Shown here: one piece after another, positions 1 through 8,825 of the stretch
Layout: each line of letters opens with the position of its first letter
Position numbering within the stretch: the first letter of the stretch is position 1
Assembly: GCF_023715415.1 (NCBI RefSeq)
Contig: NZ_JAMBOB010000001.1
Span: forward strand, 434,001 to 498,000
Direction: 5' to 3'
From: Neobacillus niacini
GTDB taxonomy: Bacteria > Bacillota > Bacilli > Bacillales > Cytobacillaceae
DNA: 64,000 nucleotides
Translations under genes and position numbers: made by a program
The notes under the pieces: model-generated
Seen by the model: the letters and a program-made list of their open reading frames with translations, nothing else
Told to the model about the DNA's origin: nothing
The model's database searches: none

Positions 1-56
1 GAAATCTCATAAACTATCATATAATATAGTTAGAACATAAAAGGGAGGGCTAGAAC

Positions 57-404
57 ATGAAAACCCCTAATTATCATGACTTTTATCAAAAGGCGTTGAT
101 ACCCATTGGTTTCAATGACCTACTGGCACTAAAGGAATACGAATCTTATGACCTCGATTCACCTTTTACACATTGGCTCTTTGCGGTGGAAGGAGTGCAG
201 CTTCCACAGGCAAAGATATACTTTCATTGGAAGGTAAGTATCTATCCGTCTAATTGTGATGGTGATTTTATTTGGAAGAAACCTTTCTATTGTTCTCCAA
301 TTATGATTTCTATGGATCATGCACATGAGCTTGCTTGCTCATTGGTTACTTCAAGTAAACTAGATAAACTCTCCACCTTAAACCTTCAAGAAAAAATAAG
401 TTAA
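57..404 (+). CDS. Hypothetical protein, 115 aa
   Basis: I do not recognise this protein. It is 115 residues, rich in aromatic residues and His, with no signal peptide, membrane segment or cysteine cluster that would suggest a role. A strong ribosome binding site (GGGAGGG) lies 8 bases before the ATG, which supports it as a real gene. It stands alone on the + strand, convergent with the permease, and no terminator is evident directly behind its stop codon. Confidence 0.6.
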   Translation: MKTPNYHDFYQKALIPIGFNDLLALKEYESYDLDSPFTHWLFAVEGVQLPQAKIYFHWKVSIYPSNCDGDFIWKKPFYCSPIMISMDHAHELACSLVTSSKLDKLSTLNLQEKIS

Positions 405-488
405 GCCTCAATAAATATCCCCTTTTCTGCTCCACCTTCTTTTTTACACTCACTTGTGAAAAAATCTACATATAGGAAAAATAGCAAT

Positions 489-527
489 CAAAAAAAAGAG
501 AAAACACATGTTTTTTGTGCTTCCTCT
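489..527 (-). terminator. Rho-independent terminator of the permease gene
   Basis: On the minus strand a 12 bp stem (497-508 with 516-527, two G-T pairs) encloses a 7-base loop and runs straight into eight T residues. It lies 20 bases after the permease stop codon and closes the tryptophanase-RidA-permease cluster. Confidence 0.8.
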
Positions 528-546
528 GCTTATATTTGTTCTATTA

Positions 547-1935
547 TTAGTTAGCTTCCTTAAGATATTGGGATGAATCCTCCACTTTCCTGCTTTTCTT
601 TATTTTATAAGCAATGAACAAAACTCCTAACCAAACCGGTGCAAGATAAAGAGATAAACGAAAATTTGGAAGAAAAGCCATCAAAATAACAAGCATTATG
701 AGGTAGCCCATTGTTACATAATTAGATATTGGATAAAAAGGCATTTTAAACTTTAACTTTGCAACTTCCTGAGGTCCAATTTGTTTTCTAAACTTGTTAT
801 GAGTTATTAAAATCATGACCCAGTTGATAATAATAGCAAGAATGGCAATGGACATTACAATACCAAATACTTGTCCAGGCAGGAATGCATTTAATATTAC
901 AGAAATACCAACGACTCCAGATGATAATAATACACAATACGTCGGAACGCCTGTTTTACCAATTTTCCTTAAAACCTTAGGTGCATTTCCTTGCTCAGCA
1001 AGACCAAATAGCATACGAGCATTACTATATAAGCAGCTGTTGTAAGCAGAAAATGTAGCCGTAAGTACAATGATATTAAGAATGGAGGCAGCAGCCGGAA
1101 TTCCTAACTGATCAAAAATGAGAACGAAAGGACTTCCAGTTAGCCCTACTTTATCCCATGGGAATAAAGTTACTAACACAAGCATTGATCCAACATAGAA
1201 AATGAGAATTCGATATAGTACCTGGTTAATTGCTTTAGGAATTGTTTTATCTGGATTTTCCGCTTCACCCGCAGTGATACCAATAAGTTCAACACCGCCA
1301 AATGCAAAGGTTACAACCACCAAGGATAGAATTAACCCTGTAAATCCTTTTGGTAAAAACCCACCATGTTTATATAAATTCTCAAATCCAATAGCTTCTC
1401 CACCATTTCCGAAACCAAAGAATATGATAGCTAGTCCGAAAAGAATCATAACTATAACTGCTAAAACTTTAATAATAGCTCCCCAAAACTCAATTTCTCC
1501 AAATGCTTTTACTCCAATTAAGTTAATGCCAGTAATAATTAAGAACATCACGAAACCAGATACCCACTGTGGAATATCAGGGAACCAATAATTCACATAA
1601 ATCCCAACTGCTGTTATCTCGGCCATCGAGACAGCTATATAACAGAACCAATAGTTCCATCCAGAAATAAAGCCCGCCATTTCTCCCCAATATTTGTATG
1701 CAAATGTACTAAACGCACCAGAAACAGGTGTATGTACAGTCATTTCCCCCATACAGCGCATTACAAGGAAGATAAAAAATCCACCAAGTGCATATGATAA
1801 CATTACTCCGGGTCCTACAAGTCCGATTGTTGCTGCGGAACCATAAAACAATCCTGTTCCAATCGCTCCCCCTAGAGCTATCATTTGGATATGCCTATTC
1901 TTAAGACCTCTTTTCAATTCTTGGCTTTCTTGCAT
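547..1935 (-). CDS. Amino acid permease, APC superfamily (AAT type)
   Basis: Proton-coupled amino-acid uptake permease of the AAT family, about 462 aa with twelve predicted membrane helices. The N-terminal motif GLKNRHIQMIALGGAIGTGL is the family hallmark, and the GEMTVHTPVSGAF loop follows as in aromatic, lysine and proline permeases. I start it at ATG 1935, because GGAGAG precedes that codon at good spacing; an upstream start adds 11 residues without a ribosome binding site. It is third in line behind tryptophanase and ridA, so tryptophan or another aromatic amino acid is the likely substrate by context; the sequence alone does not settle it. A terminator follows. Confidence 0.9.
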   Translation of the reverse strand: MQESQELKRGLKNRHIQMIALGGAIGTGLFYGSAATIGLVGPGVMLSYALGGFFIFLVMRCMGEMTVHTPVSGAFSTFAYKYWGEMAGFISGWNYWFCYIAVSMAEITAVGIYVNYWFPDIPQWVSGFVMFLIITGINLIGVKAFGEIEFWGAIIKVLAVIVMILFGLAIIFFGFGNGGEAIGFENLYKHGGFLPKGFTGLILSLVVVTFAFGGVELIGITAGEAENPDKTIPKAINQVLYRILIFYVGSMLVLVTLFPWDKVGLTGSPFVLIFDQLGIPAAASILNIIVLTATFSAYNSCLYSNARMLFGLAEQGNAPKVLRKIGKTGVPTYCVLLSSGVVGISVILNAFLPGQVFGIVMSIAILAIIINWVMILITHNKFRKQIGPQEVAKLKFKMPFYPISNYVTMGYLIMLVILMAFLPNFRLSLYLAPVWLGVLFIAYKIKKSRKVEDSSQYLKEAN

Positions 1936-2142
1936 ACTTCTCACTCTCCAATTAGGAATGAATATCATTATATAGATTTTTCAAAATAAACGTATATCTG
2001 GAAAATTAACGAGAACAAGATGGGACAAACTGAAAGAGTTTTTAAAAATAGACATCCTCGTATAGTTGAATAACTGTGGGGAAGGTTGGTTGCCATTTCG
2101 GCCTCTTTCATATGGGAGACAAAAAAATTTAATTAACTAGAA

Positions 2143-2514
2143 TTAGTTTTTTACAGCAATTGCTTCAATTTCACACAATACTCCCTGTGGAAGCTGCTTT
2201 ACAGCCACACAGCTGCGTGCAGGTTTTGATACAAAGTACTCTGCATAAACTTTGTTAAATTCGGCAAAATCACTCATATCTGTTAAAAAACAAGTAGTTT
2301 TAAAAACGCTTTCAAAATTTAGTCCAGCTGATTCTAAGATTGCACCGACATTTTTACAAGACTGTTCTGCTTGCGCACTAATACCTTCTGGAATTTGACC
2401 GTTTTCAGGATTTATTGGTATTTGTCCAGATGTATATACTAATTCATTTATTTCATATCCTTGTGAATATGGGCCAATTGCCCCTGGAGCTTTAACAGTT
2501 TCAAGCTTTTTCAT
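2143..2514 (-). CDS. ridA: RidA family 2-iminobutanoate/2-iminopropanoate deaminase
   Basis: RidA/YjgF/UK114 family enzyme, 123 aa, which hydrolyses reactive enamines and imines such as 2-aminoacrylate made by PLP enzymes. Visible family motifs are PGAIGPYSQG near the N terminus, SGQIP, and the C-terminal CEIEAIAV segment; the substrate-binding Arg is in KPARSCVAV. The start at 2514 has a GAGGAGGGG ribosome binding site; a longer open frame upstream lacks one. It lies 120 bases behind a tryptophanase-type lyase whose mechanism passes through 2-aminoacrylate, so the pairing makes chemical sense. This is probably an additional paralogue of the usual YabJ. Confidence 0.9.
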   Translation of the reverse strand: MKKLETVKAPGAIGPYSQGYEINELVYTSGQIPINPENGQIPEGISAQAEQSCKNVGAILESAGLNFESVFKTTCFLTDMSDFAEFNKVYAEYFVSKPARSCVAVKQLPQGVLCEIEAIAVKN

Positions 2515-2634
2515 ATATTTCCCCTCCTCTAAGAAGTGTTTAATGATTGTTGTAGTTTTTATATTTGGACAAAACAGCGTCTTTCGACTAAGAAAGCCAC
2601 TGTCTTGTCCTTTAACCATACAAACTTCAATTAA

Positions 2635-4071
2635 TTAAATGGAAACAAGCTCATTTTCTTTTTCTGTATTTTCTATACCAACTTTAACAATTGGCTCTAA
2701 ACTTGCTTGAAAGTGGCGAAGAATTGGCGGCTCCCAAGAGATTTTATAACCACGTTTAATTTCATTCGCTCTCTCTTTAATAGCGATTAATGCATCTACC
2801 ACGACATCTAAATGGGCTTGTGTATACACTCTTCTTGGAATAGCCAGACGTGTAAATTCAAAATCTGCTTTCAATTGTTCTTTTGTATCTGGGTCATTCC
2901 CTAGCATATAAGAACCAATATCACATGTACGAATTCCAGCTTCTTTGTACAGTTCAATGGCTAAAACTTGTCCTGGATATTCATTGTATGGAATATGCGG
3001 GAACATTGCTTGAGCATCAACAAACACGCCATGTCCACCTACAGGTGCCTGATACTGAATTCCAGCTTCATCTAAACGAGCTGCAATGTACTCACTTTGA
3101 CCAATTCGATAGGCTAAATAAGATTCATCGATACCTTCATATAAACCGATTGCAAGTGCTTCTAAATCACGTCCTGCTAATCCGCCATAAGTATAGAAAC
3201 CTTCATAAGAAATACAGTTCGCTTTTATTTTCAGGATAAGTGGAGAATCGCCATCTTTAACCCCGATTAAGCCACCCATATTTACAATCGTATCTTTCTT
3301 AGCAGACATAGTGAACATATCACCATAACTAAACATCTTTGTGATTATTTCTTTGATAGACATGTTTTTGCATTCTTCTTCTCTTTGCTTAATAAAGAAA
3401 GCATTCTCTGCATAGCGTGCGGCATCAATATCAAGAGGAATATTGTGTAGTTTACAAATTTCAGAAACTTCTCTCATATTTTGCATTGAAACTGGCTGCC
3501 CGCCGGCTGAGTTATTTGTAATCGTCATAACAACAAGTCCGATATTTTCTGGACCGTACTCATCGATAATTCTCTTCATTTTTTCTACATCCATATTTCC
3601 TTTAAAAGGACTGCGGATAGATGGATCTTTTGCTTCTTCCACTACACAATCAATTGCTCTTGCACCAGCAAGTTCAACGTGCGCACGAGTAGTATCAAAG
3701 AACATATTGGAGATTGCGTATTTGCCTTCACTTAAAAATGTCGGAAATAATACTTTCTCAGCAGCACGACCTTGATGAACAGGCTGTATGTATTCATAGC
3801 CAAAGATATCTATTCCTGCATCACGAAGTTTAAAGTAACTAGAGGCACCTGCATATGCTTCATCACCTCTCATAATTCCTGCCCACTGTTCAACACTCAT
3901 TGCACCAGTTCCGCTATCAGTTAGAAGATCGATATATACATCTTCCCCTTTTATTCCAAATAAATTGTATTTCGCTTCCTCAATTCTCTGTTCTCTTTCT
4001 TCTCTTGATAAAATTTTTATCGGTTCAACTGACTTAATTCTAAATGGTTCCGCAATATATTTAATAGCCAT
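2635..4071 (-). CDS. tnaA: Tryptophanase (beta-eliminating lyase), PLP-dependent
   Basis: Tryptophan indole-lyase or tyrosine phenol-lyase family, 478 aa, full length. It splits an aromatic amino acid into the aromatic (indole or phenol), pyruvate and ammonia. PLP contacts are clear: Asp216/Arg219 in [10 protein letters not shown], and MSAKKD at 255-260 with Lys259 the probable Schiff-base lysine. Tyrosine phenol-lyase has an Arg (Arg381 in the Citrobacter enzyme) for the phenol hydroxyl; by my alignment this protein has Ile385 there (CDIGSYMLG), as in tryptophanases. I therefore favour tryptophanase. AGGAGG precedes the ATG. It heads a cluster with ridA and a permease and is divergent from a YheO-type regulator; a cre-like site overlaps its likely promoter. 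Confidence 0.85.
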   Translation of the reverse strand: MAIKYIAEPFRIKSVEPIKILSREEREQRIEEAKYNLFGIKGEDVYIDLLTDSGTGAMSVEQWAGIMRGDEAYAGASSYFKLRDAGIDIFGYEYIQPVHQGRAAEKVLFPTFLSEGKYAISNMFFDTTRAHVELAGARAIDCVVEEAKDPSIRSPFKGNMDVEKMKRIIDEYGPENIGLVVMTITNNSAGGQPVSMQNMREVSEICKLHNIPLDIDAARYAENAFFIKQREEECKNMSIKEIITKMFSYGDMFTMSAKKDTIVNMGGLIGVKDGDSPLILKIKANCISYEGFYTYGGLAGRDLEALAIGLYEGIDESYLAYRIGQSEYIAARLDEAGIQYQAPVGGHGVFVDAQAMFPHIPYNEYPGQVLAIELYKEAGIRTCDIGSYMLGNDPDTKEQLKADFEFTRLAIPRRVYTQAHLDVVVDALIAIKERANEIKRGYKISWEPPILRHFQASLEPIVKVGIENTEKENELVSI

Positions 4072-4223
4072 AATAAATTCCTCCTAATGGGTAATGTAAG
4101 ATTTATAAATTACTAGAATCCTAATGTAGGTATAATCACTAATTGTTTATAGTAAGGTTCTTTTCCTCCTTTATTGAATATTTAAATATTGATGTGAAGC
4201 AAAATTTAAGTTATTATTAATTA

Positions 4224-4274
4224 TGATAATTTTTTATCAATAGGATAAATTATTATCTTAATAACAATTTATCA
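4224..4274. promoter_or_regulatory. Three tandem GATAA-N4-TTATC dyads, candidate operator array
   Basis: Three dyads lie one after another: TGATAA-TTTT-TTATCA (4224-4239), GATAA-ATTA-TTATC (4244-4257) and TAATAA-CAAT-TTATCA (4259-4274, one mismatch). Their centres are 19 and 16 bases apart. They sit next to the tnaA promoter and upstream of the regulator gene, the expected place for the operators of a divergently transcribed local regulator. Binding by the 4391-5050 protein is inference. Confidence 0.5.
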
Positions 4275-4279
4275 TAACC

Positions 4280-4293
4280 AGAAAGCGTTTTCA
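4280..4293. promoter_or_regulatory. CcpA cre-like site upstream of tnaA
   Basis: AGAAAGCGTTTTCA matches the Bacillus catabolite-responsive element TGAAARCGYTTTCA at all but one position. It overlaps the likely -35 of tnaA, a position that gives repression by CcpA in known cases. Confidence 0.55.
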
Positions 4294-4390
4294 ATTAGCT
4301 TCCCTATTCATTTTGTGACAATTTTGTTAACGTTTTTTTCGCAAAATTTCGTATTTACATAAAAATTCTATTAAGCAGGAGGAAATAGTA

Positions 4391-5050
4391 ATGGATGAAG
4401 AATTATTACGTCACTATAGAACGTTAGTTGAATTTTTAGGGAAAGTTTTAGGTTCCCAATATGAGGTTGTTTTACACGTTGTTACTTCGGAGGAAGAAGC
4501 TTATATCGGTGCAATAGCAAACGGAGAGGTAAGTGGACGTTCATTAAATTCGAGCTTAACGGACTTAGCAAGAAATATGATCAAGGATAAAAAATATAAA
4601 GACTGCGATTACCTTTTTAATTACGTTGGAAAAATGGCGAACGGTAAAGAGTTTTCCTCTTCAACCTATTTTATTAAAGATTCTAAAGGTGAGCTTTTAG
4701 GCTTACTTTGCTTTAATTTCGATACGACTAAACATAAATTAGTAGCTCAGGAAATTCTTCAACTGGCAAACATCAGATTACCTATTTCAAAAATGGTTTC
4801 TGATACTCAAAATGATGAATATGTGGAGCATTTCCCTGGAAGTATTCAAGATATTATTTATGATGTAGTTGATTTTGACCTTTTTCAATCTGATTTACAA
4901 CTAACGAAAGATAAGAAAATTAACATTATCAAAGAGCTAAATGACAGAAATGTCTTCCAAATGAAAGGCGCTGTTCAGGAAGTGTCTTCCGTATTGAAAA
5001 TATCCGAAGCAAGTATCTACCGCTATCTACAGTTAATTCAGCGCTCATAA
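4391..5050 (+). CDS. YheO/DauR-type transcriptional regulator (PAS-like plus HTH)
   Basis: DNA-binding regulator of 219 aa with the YheO-type PAS-like N-terminal domain (about residues 5-115: HYRTLVEFLGKVLG, EVVLHVV, NYVGKMANGKEFSSSTYFI) and a C-terminal helix-turn-helix of the HTH_22 type (about 175-219: KGAVQEVSSVLKISEASIYRYL). Members of this family regulate amino-acid catabolic operons; DauR of Pseudomonas responds to D-arginine. GCAGGAGG precedes the ATG. It is transcribed away from the tryptophanase cluster, so it is the obvious candidate regulator of that cluster, perhaps sensing the aromatic amino acid. Ligand and sign of control cannot be read from sequence. Confidence 0.85.
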   Translation: MDEELLRHYRTLVEFLGKVLGSQYEVVLHVVTSEEEAYIGAIANGEVSGRSLNSSLTDLARNMIKDKKYKDCDYLFNYVGKMANGKEFSSSTYFIKDSKGELLGLLCFNFDTTKHKLVAQEILQLANIRLPISKMVSDTQNDEYVEHFPGSIQDIIYDVVDFDLFQSDLQLTKDKKINIIKELNDRNVFQMKGAVQEVSSVLKISEASIYRYLQLIQRS

Positions 5051-5058
5051 GATAAGAC

Positions 5059-5086
5059 AAGAACTCGCCAGATTTGGCGAGTTCTT
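5059..5086. terminator. Bidirectional terminator between regulator and fixX
   Basis: A perfect 12 bp stem (5059-5070 with 5075-5086, loop GATT) lies between two convergent genes, 8 bases after the regulator stop and 16 bases after the fixX stop on the other strand. The flanking T tracts are weak, but position and stem strength make a shared terminator likely. Confidence 0.7.
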
Positions 5087-5102
5087 AATTTATACTCCTT
5101 TG

Positions 5103-5387
5103 TTATGCGAGCCTAAACACGATTCCATGTCCGCCCTTAGGATATTCCCATTTAATATTTTGGTACGGGCAGCCTATTCGGCAGCTTCCGCATTCGTGAC
5201 AGCCCTCATAACCAACCTGCATCCTTAACCCTTCCCACTTGTACACTTCAGCTGGACAGAAAATGGTACAAATTTTATCTGGGCATTTTGTGGCACAAAT
5301 ATCATCGTCCATTACGGTTAAATGTGACTTCGTATCAGCTTTAAATCGAAGAAGATACTGTTTTTCTTCAATATTCTTAGTTGACAT
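5103..5387 (-). CDS. fixX: Ferredoxin-like protein FixX
   Basis: FixX is the small iron-sulfur subunit of the FixABCX electron-bifurcating complex, here 94 aa. It carries Cys clusters CATKCPDKICTIFCP and CHECGSCRIGCPYQNIKWEYP, the latter the classic FixX C-terminal signature. It accepts electrons from FixC or delivers them to the quinone branch at the membrane. The ATG at 5387 overlaps the fixC stop (TAATG) and follows an AGGCGGTG ribosome binding site, so I prefer it to a TTG 18 bases upstream. Last gene of the fix operon. Confidence 0.93.
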   Translation of the reverse strand: MSTKNIEEKQYLLRFKADTKSHLTVMDDDICATKCPDKICTIFCPAEVYKWEGLRMQVGYEGCHECGSCRIGCPYQNIKWEYPKGGHGIVFRLA

Positions 5388-6682
5388 TATTTCACCGCCT
5401 TCCAAGCTCGATAAATATCTTGTATAACTTTAATCGTTCCTCTTTCAGAAGTTACACTCTTCATAATTTCTTTTTGTTTATCACGTTTTGGTGTTCCGTC
5501 AACTGTAAAGAATTTACTCATCGCTTTGTTCATCATTGGTACGTATTCTTTAAAATATTGTGGGTTATTCTCAAATGTATGTGTTGCGTCTTTATATTTC
5601 TCTAAATCTTTGATTATGAAGCTATCATAAAGTTTTTGTCGATAGAGATTTAAGCTAGATTCCGAGAAGTCTCCACGGTACTTCGCCTCAATTACAGTTT
5701 CAGCAGCAAGTAACCCTGAGTGCATTGCCATGTTCGAACCTTCACGATGAATAGCATTCACAAGCTGCGCAGCATCACCGACAACGACAACACCATTCCC
5801 AGCTACTTTCGGGACAGAACGATATCCGCCTTCTGGAATTAGATGAGCTAAATACTCTGCAGATTCACCGCCTGCAAGCATTGGTTTTACCATCGGATGT
5901 GTTTTTAAGTAGTCTAAGAGGTCATAAGGCTTCAATTTTGCCTTTATCATACTAGATAGGGTTGTACCTACCCCAATATTCAAACTATCCTTATTCGTGT
6001 ATAGAAACGCAGTTCCGAGATTTCCTTTTGTTGAATCGCCAAAGATTTCAATCGTACAACCCTGATTATCCTCTAAGTTAAAACGGTCATTAATTTTTTC
6101 TTTCGGTAAATTGATTACTTCCATTACCGTTAACGCTACTTCATCTGGACGGAATTCTTTATGGAAGCCTAACTGTTTGGAGAGTAGTGAATTTACCCCA
6201 TCTGCTAGGACAACTACATCTGCATAGACTTCACCATTAGGGCGGTCAGTTCGAATTCCAACAACCTTCCCGTTTTCTACGATACATTCCGTTACAACCG
6301 TTTCATTGATTAAAAGGGCACCTGCTTCAACGGCTTTTTTCGCAAACCATTGGTCAAATTGCGCTCGCAATACAGTAAAGTTATTATATGGTTCAACACC
6401 CCATTCAAGACCTTTGTAACCAAATTGAACGACAGATTCCTTATCCATCATCCAAAAACGCTGCTCAATAACTGGTCTCTCAAGTGGGGCTTCTTTCCAG
6501 AACTCTGGAATCAATTCTTCCATTTGCTTCCGATATAGTACACCGCCCATTACGTTTTTGCTTCCTGGATATTCTCCTCTTTCAATAAGCAATACGTTTA
6601 AGCCTTTTTGGGCACATACAAGTGCACATGAAGTCCCCGCAGGACCAGCCCCAACCACTATAACATCAAATTTTTCTGGCAT
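5387..6682 (-). CDS. fixC: FixC, FAD-dependent ETF-quinone oxidoreductase subunit
   Basis: FixC is the flavoprotein of the FixABCX complex related to ETF:ubiquinone oxidoreductase, 431 aa. A Rossmann FAD motif GAGPAGTSCA starts at residue 11, and the second FAD contact VVVVGDAAQLVN (about 300) is present. It passes one electron of the bifurcated pair to menaquinone, together with FixX. It overlaps fixB by 17 bases at its start and fixX by one base at its end, so the four proteins are translationally coupled. Confidence 0.93.
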   Translation of the reverse strand: MPEKFDVIVVGAGPAGTSCALVCAQKGLNVLLIERGEYPGSKNVMGGVLYRKQMEELIPEFWKEAPLERPVIEQRFWMMDKESVVQFGYKGLEWGVEPYNNFTVLRAQFDQWFAKKAVEAGALLINETVVTECIVENGKVVGIRTDRPNGEVYADVVVLADGVNSLLSKQLGFHKEFRPDEVALTVMEVINLPKEKINDRFNLEDNQGCTIEIFGDSTKGNLGTAFLYTNKDSLNIGVGTTLSSMIKAKLKPYDLLDYLKTHPMVKPMLAGGESAEYLAHLIPEGGYRSVPKVAGNGVVVVGDAAQLVNAIHREGSNMAMHSGLLAAETVIEAKYRGDFSESSLNLYRQKLYDSFIIKDLEKYKDATHTFENNPQYFKEYVPMMNKAMSKFFTVDGTPKRDKQKEIMKSVTSERGTIKVIQDIYRAWKAVK

Positions 6683-7706
6683 AGCTCATTTCACCGCCCT
6701 TTTCATTACGTAGCTGTTTAAATTGCTCGATAAGTTTAGGTACAATTTCCAATGCATCTCCTATAATTCCATATGTTGCCACATCAAAAATTGGTGCATT
6801 AGGGTCCTTATTTATGGCGATGATTAAATCAGAGTTTTTCATACCGACTACATGCTGGATAGCTCCAGACAAAGCAATCGCGAAGTAAATTTTAGGCGTT
6901 ACCGTCTCACCCGTCTGACCAATTTGAAGCTCGTGAGGCAGCCATCCCGCTTCAACTACATCACGTGTACCTCCAACTGTTGCACCAATAGAATCTGCAA
7001 GCTCATAAAGAATCTGGAAGTTTTGTACATCGCCCATCCCCTTCCCGCCGCAAACAATCACATGAGCATCAGCCAAATTCGCTTTTTTTGTTACGTCATT
7101 CACAATTTGCAGCACTTTTGTCCGCATATTTTCTTCTTTGAGATCTATGCTTTCTTCGATAATCTTCCCTATTTTACTTGAATCTGGTTCAAGTGCCTTC
7201 ATCACCTTTGGTCTAACGGTTGCCATTTGCGGGCGATGCTTTTTACAGAGAATCGTTGCCATGATATTACCACCAAATGCTGGACGGCTCGCTTCAAGCA
7301 AACGGCTATCAACATCCACATCGAGCATGGTTGTATCAGCTGTCAACCCAGTGACTAAATCTGTTGCAACAGCACTTGCTAAATCCTTGCCATTGGGTGT
7401 TGCTCCGTATAGAATAATTTCTGGCTTGTATTTTTCAACTAATAGCATTACCCCTTGCATATACGATTCTGTCCGATATTGTTTTAACACTGGATGGTCT
7501 ACCATGTAAACTTCATCCGCACCGTAAGCAATCACTTGCTTGGCTAAGGGTTTAACTTCACTTCCTAGTAAAAAACCCGCAAGTGGAACTTGTAATTTGT
7601 CCGCAAGCTTTCGCCCTGCACCAAGGAGTTCTAAAGAAACCCCTTCAACTTTTCCGTCATTTTGCTCAATGAATATCCAGACACCGCGGTACTCATCAAA
7701 ATTCAT
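6666..7706 (-). CDS. fixB: FixB, electron transfer flavoprotein alpha subunit
   Basis: ETF alpha/FixB subunit, 346 aa, a typical length. The C-terminal FAD-binding domain is clear: VGGTRDVVEAGWLPHELQIG, TGETVTPKIYFAIALSGA and QHVVGM, ending in ANNKDPNAPIF-like INKDPNAPIF. With FixA it forms the flavin heterodimer that bifurcates NADH electrons between ferredoxin (or flavodoxin) and the FixC/FixX quinone branch. GGAGGGG precedes the ATG. It sits 31 bases behind fixA and overlaps fixC. Confidence 0.93.
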   Translation of the reverse strand: MNFDEYRGVWIFIEQNDGKVEGVSLELLGAGRKLADKLQVPLAGFLLGSEVKPLAKQVIAYGADEVYMVDHPVLKQYRTESYMQGVMLLVEKYKPEIILYGATPNGKDLASAVATDLVTGLTADTTMLDVDVDSRLLEASRPAFGGNIMATILCKKHRPQMATVRPKVMKALEPDSSKIGKIIEESIDLKEENMRTKVLQIVNDVTKKANLADAHVIVCGGKGMGDVQNFQILYELADSIGATVGGTRDVVEAGWLPHELQIGQTGETVTPKIYFAIALSGAIQHVVGMKNSDLIIAINKDPNAPIFDVATYGIIGDALEIVPKLIEQFKQLRNEKGGEMSYARKI

Positions 7707-7737
7707 GTAAACCCCTCCACGTCAAAAAGAATAATCT

Positions 7738-8565
7738 TTATTGTTTAGATGACTGTAATGTTAATACCTCTTTTTTCTCCATCAAGATATCCATGAGTTG
7801 TTTAACTTGCTCATCCGCAGTACCTTCGATTTTTTTCCCGCCTTCAGGTCGTGGCGGTGTAAACATTTTTCCAACAATTGTTGGCGACCCTTTAAGACCA
7901 AGCTGAGAACGGTCCACATTTTCAAAATCATTTACAGTCCAGATTACTGATTCATATCTAGCTGCTTTTATCATATTTGGCATTGGTGAATATTCGATTT
8001 GATTTATTTCTTTTTCAACCGTTAACAAACAGGGTAATTCAGCCTGTATTAGTTCATAGCCGCTTGATAATTTCCTTTTTATTAAAACGGTTTTTTCTTT
8101 TAAATTGACTTCCGAGACTTCAATTACATTCGTTATTGGCGGAATATCCATCCTTCTAGCAATACCAGGTCCTACCTGACCCGTATCTCCATCAATTGCA
8201 TGCTTACCACAAATGACCATATCGACTGGAATTTCCTTATTGATTTTTTCTAATGCTTTAGATAAAGCATAGCTCGTAGCTAGTGTGTCAGCGCCTGCAA
8301 AGGCACGGTCTGTAATCAAATATCCGCGATCTGCACCAATCTCTATACTTTTTTTAATAACAGCTGTTGCTTGCGGTGGTCCCATCGATAAAACTGAGAT
8401 TGTACCTCCATTCTTTTCCCTTATGCTTACTGCTTCTTGAACAGCATGTGCATCGTAAGGATTTAAAATGGCTGGTGCGCTGCGGCGGTCGAGTGTGTTT
8501 GTTTTCGGATTAATTTTTATGATTTTTGTATCTGGTACTTGTTTGACACATACGACAATGTGCAT
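7738..8565 (-). CDS. fixA: FixA, electron transfer flavoprotein beta subunit
   Basis: ETF beta/FixA subunit, 275 aa from the preferred start. It begins HIVVCVKQVPDTK and has the family motifs AVQEAVSIRE, DRAFAGADTLATSYAL and CGKHAIDGDTGQVGPGIA (AMP/flavin-binding region). Three in-frame starts exist (8586, 8574, 8565); the GGGGGAGGG ribosome binding site is inside the first two and gives good spacing only to 8565, which also matches where FixA proteins usually begin. First gene of the fixABCX operon, with a cre site about 40 bases upstream in the leader. Confidence 0.92.
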   Translation of the reverse strand: MHIVVCVKQVPDTKIIKINPKTNTLDRRSAPAILNPYDAHAVQEAVSIREKNGGTISVLSMGPPQATAVIKKSIEIGADRGYLITDRAFAGADTLATSYALSKALEKINKEIPVDMVICGKHAIDGDTGQVGPGIARRMDIPPITNVIEVSEVNLKEKTVLIKRKLSSGYELIQAELPCLLTVEKEINQIEYSPMPNMIKAARYESVIWTVNDFENVDRSQLGLKGSPTIVGKMFTPPRPEGGKKIEGTADEQVKQLMDILMEKKEVLTLQSSKQ

Positions 8566-8602
8566 GTAGGACATTCCCTCCCCCATATTGGCTATGTTTA
8601 TT

Positions 8603-8616
8603 TTGAAAGCGCTTGC
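8603..8616. promoter_or_regulatory. CcpA cre-like site in the fix leader
   Basis: TTGAAAGCGCTTGC fits the core of the cre consensus (WTGNAARCGNWWWCA) with small deviation at the 3' side. It lies about 40 bases before the fixA start, so CcpA bound here would block initiation or elongation of the fix operon when sugar is plentiful. Confidence 0.5.
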
Positions 8617-8825
8617 CTTCCTTGGTTATAAAAAATGCCATATTACGATATATGACTCGTAACATTAGCATATTACCAAACAATGATAGATTTCTTTTTT
8701 TAAAATTGATAAATTATTGGATTGAGGTAAATTCTAGAAGTATAAGATTTGATGGTGCTCGTGATGAAGTGAGTTTTTTAAAAAAATAGTGATAATTTAA
8801 CTATAAGTAATATTCAGAAATAAAC

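Larger units (their letters stand above)
4072..4390. other. Divergent intergenic control region, tnaA / YheO-like regulator
   Basis: This 319 bp AT-rich gap separates two divergent genes. It holds three tandem dyads (4224-4274), a cre-like site (4280-4293) and the probable tnaA promoter: TTGAAA on the minus strand at about 4288-4293, with an ATAAAT-like -10 some 16 bases on. The tnaA leader (about 190 bases) contains an isolated AAGGAGG at 4165-4172 (minus strand) with no start codon at usable distance. No short peptide with a Trp codon is present, so a TnaC-type leader is not supported. Confidence 0.6.

Noticed and set aside
2635-4071. Tyrosine phenol-lyase as the primary name
   Set aside because: The TPL-specific Arg appears replaced by Ile385; the adjacent [10 protein letters not shown] stretch also resembles tryptophanases. 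Not fully excluded without assay.
4072-4260. Possible TnaC-like leader peptide upstream of tnaA
   Set aside because: No short ORF with a start codon at usable distance from the isolated AAGGAGG, and no Trp codon in the leader.
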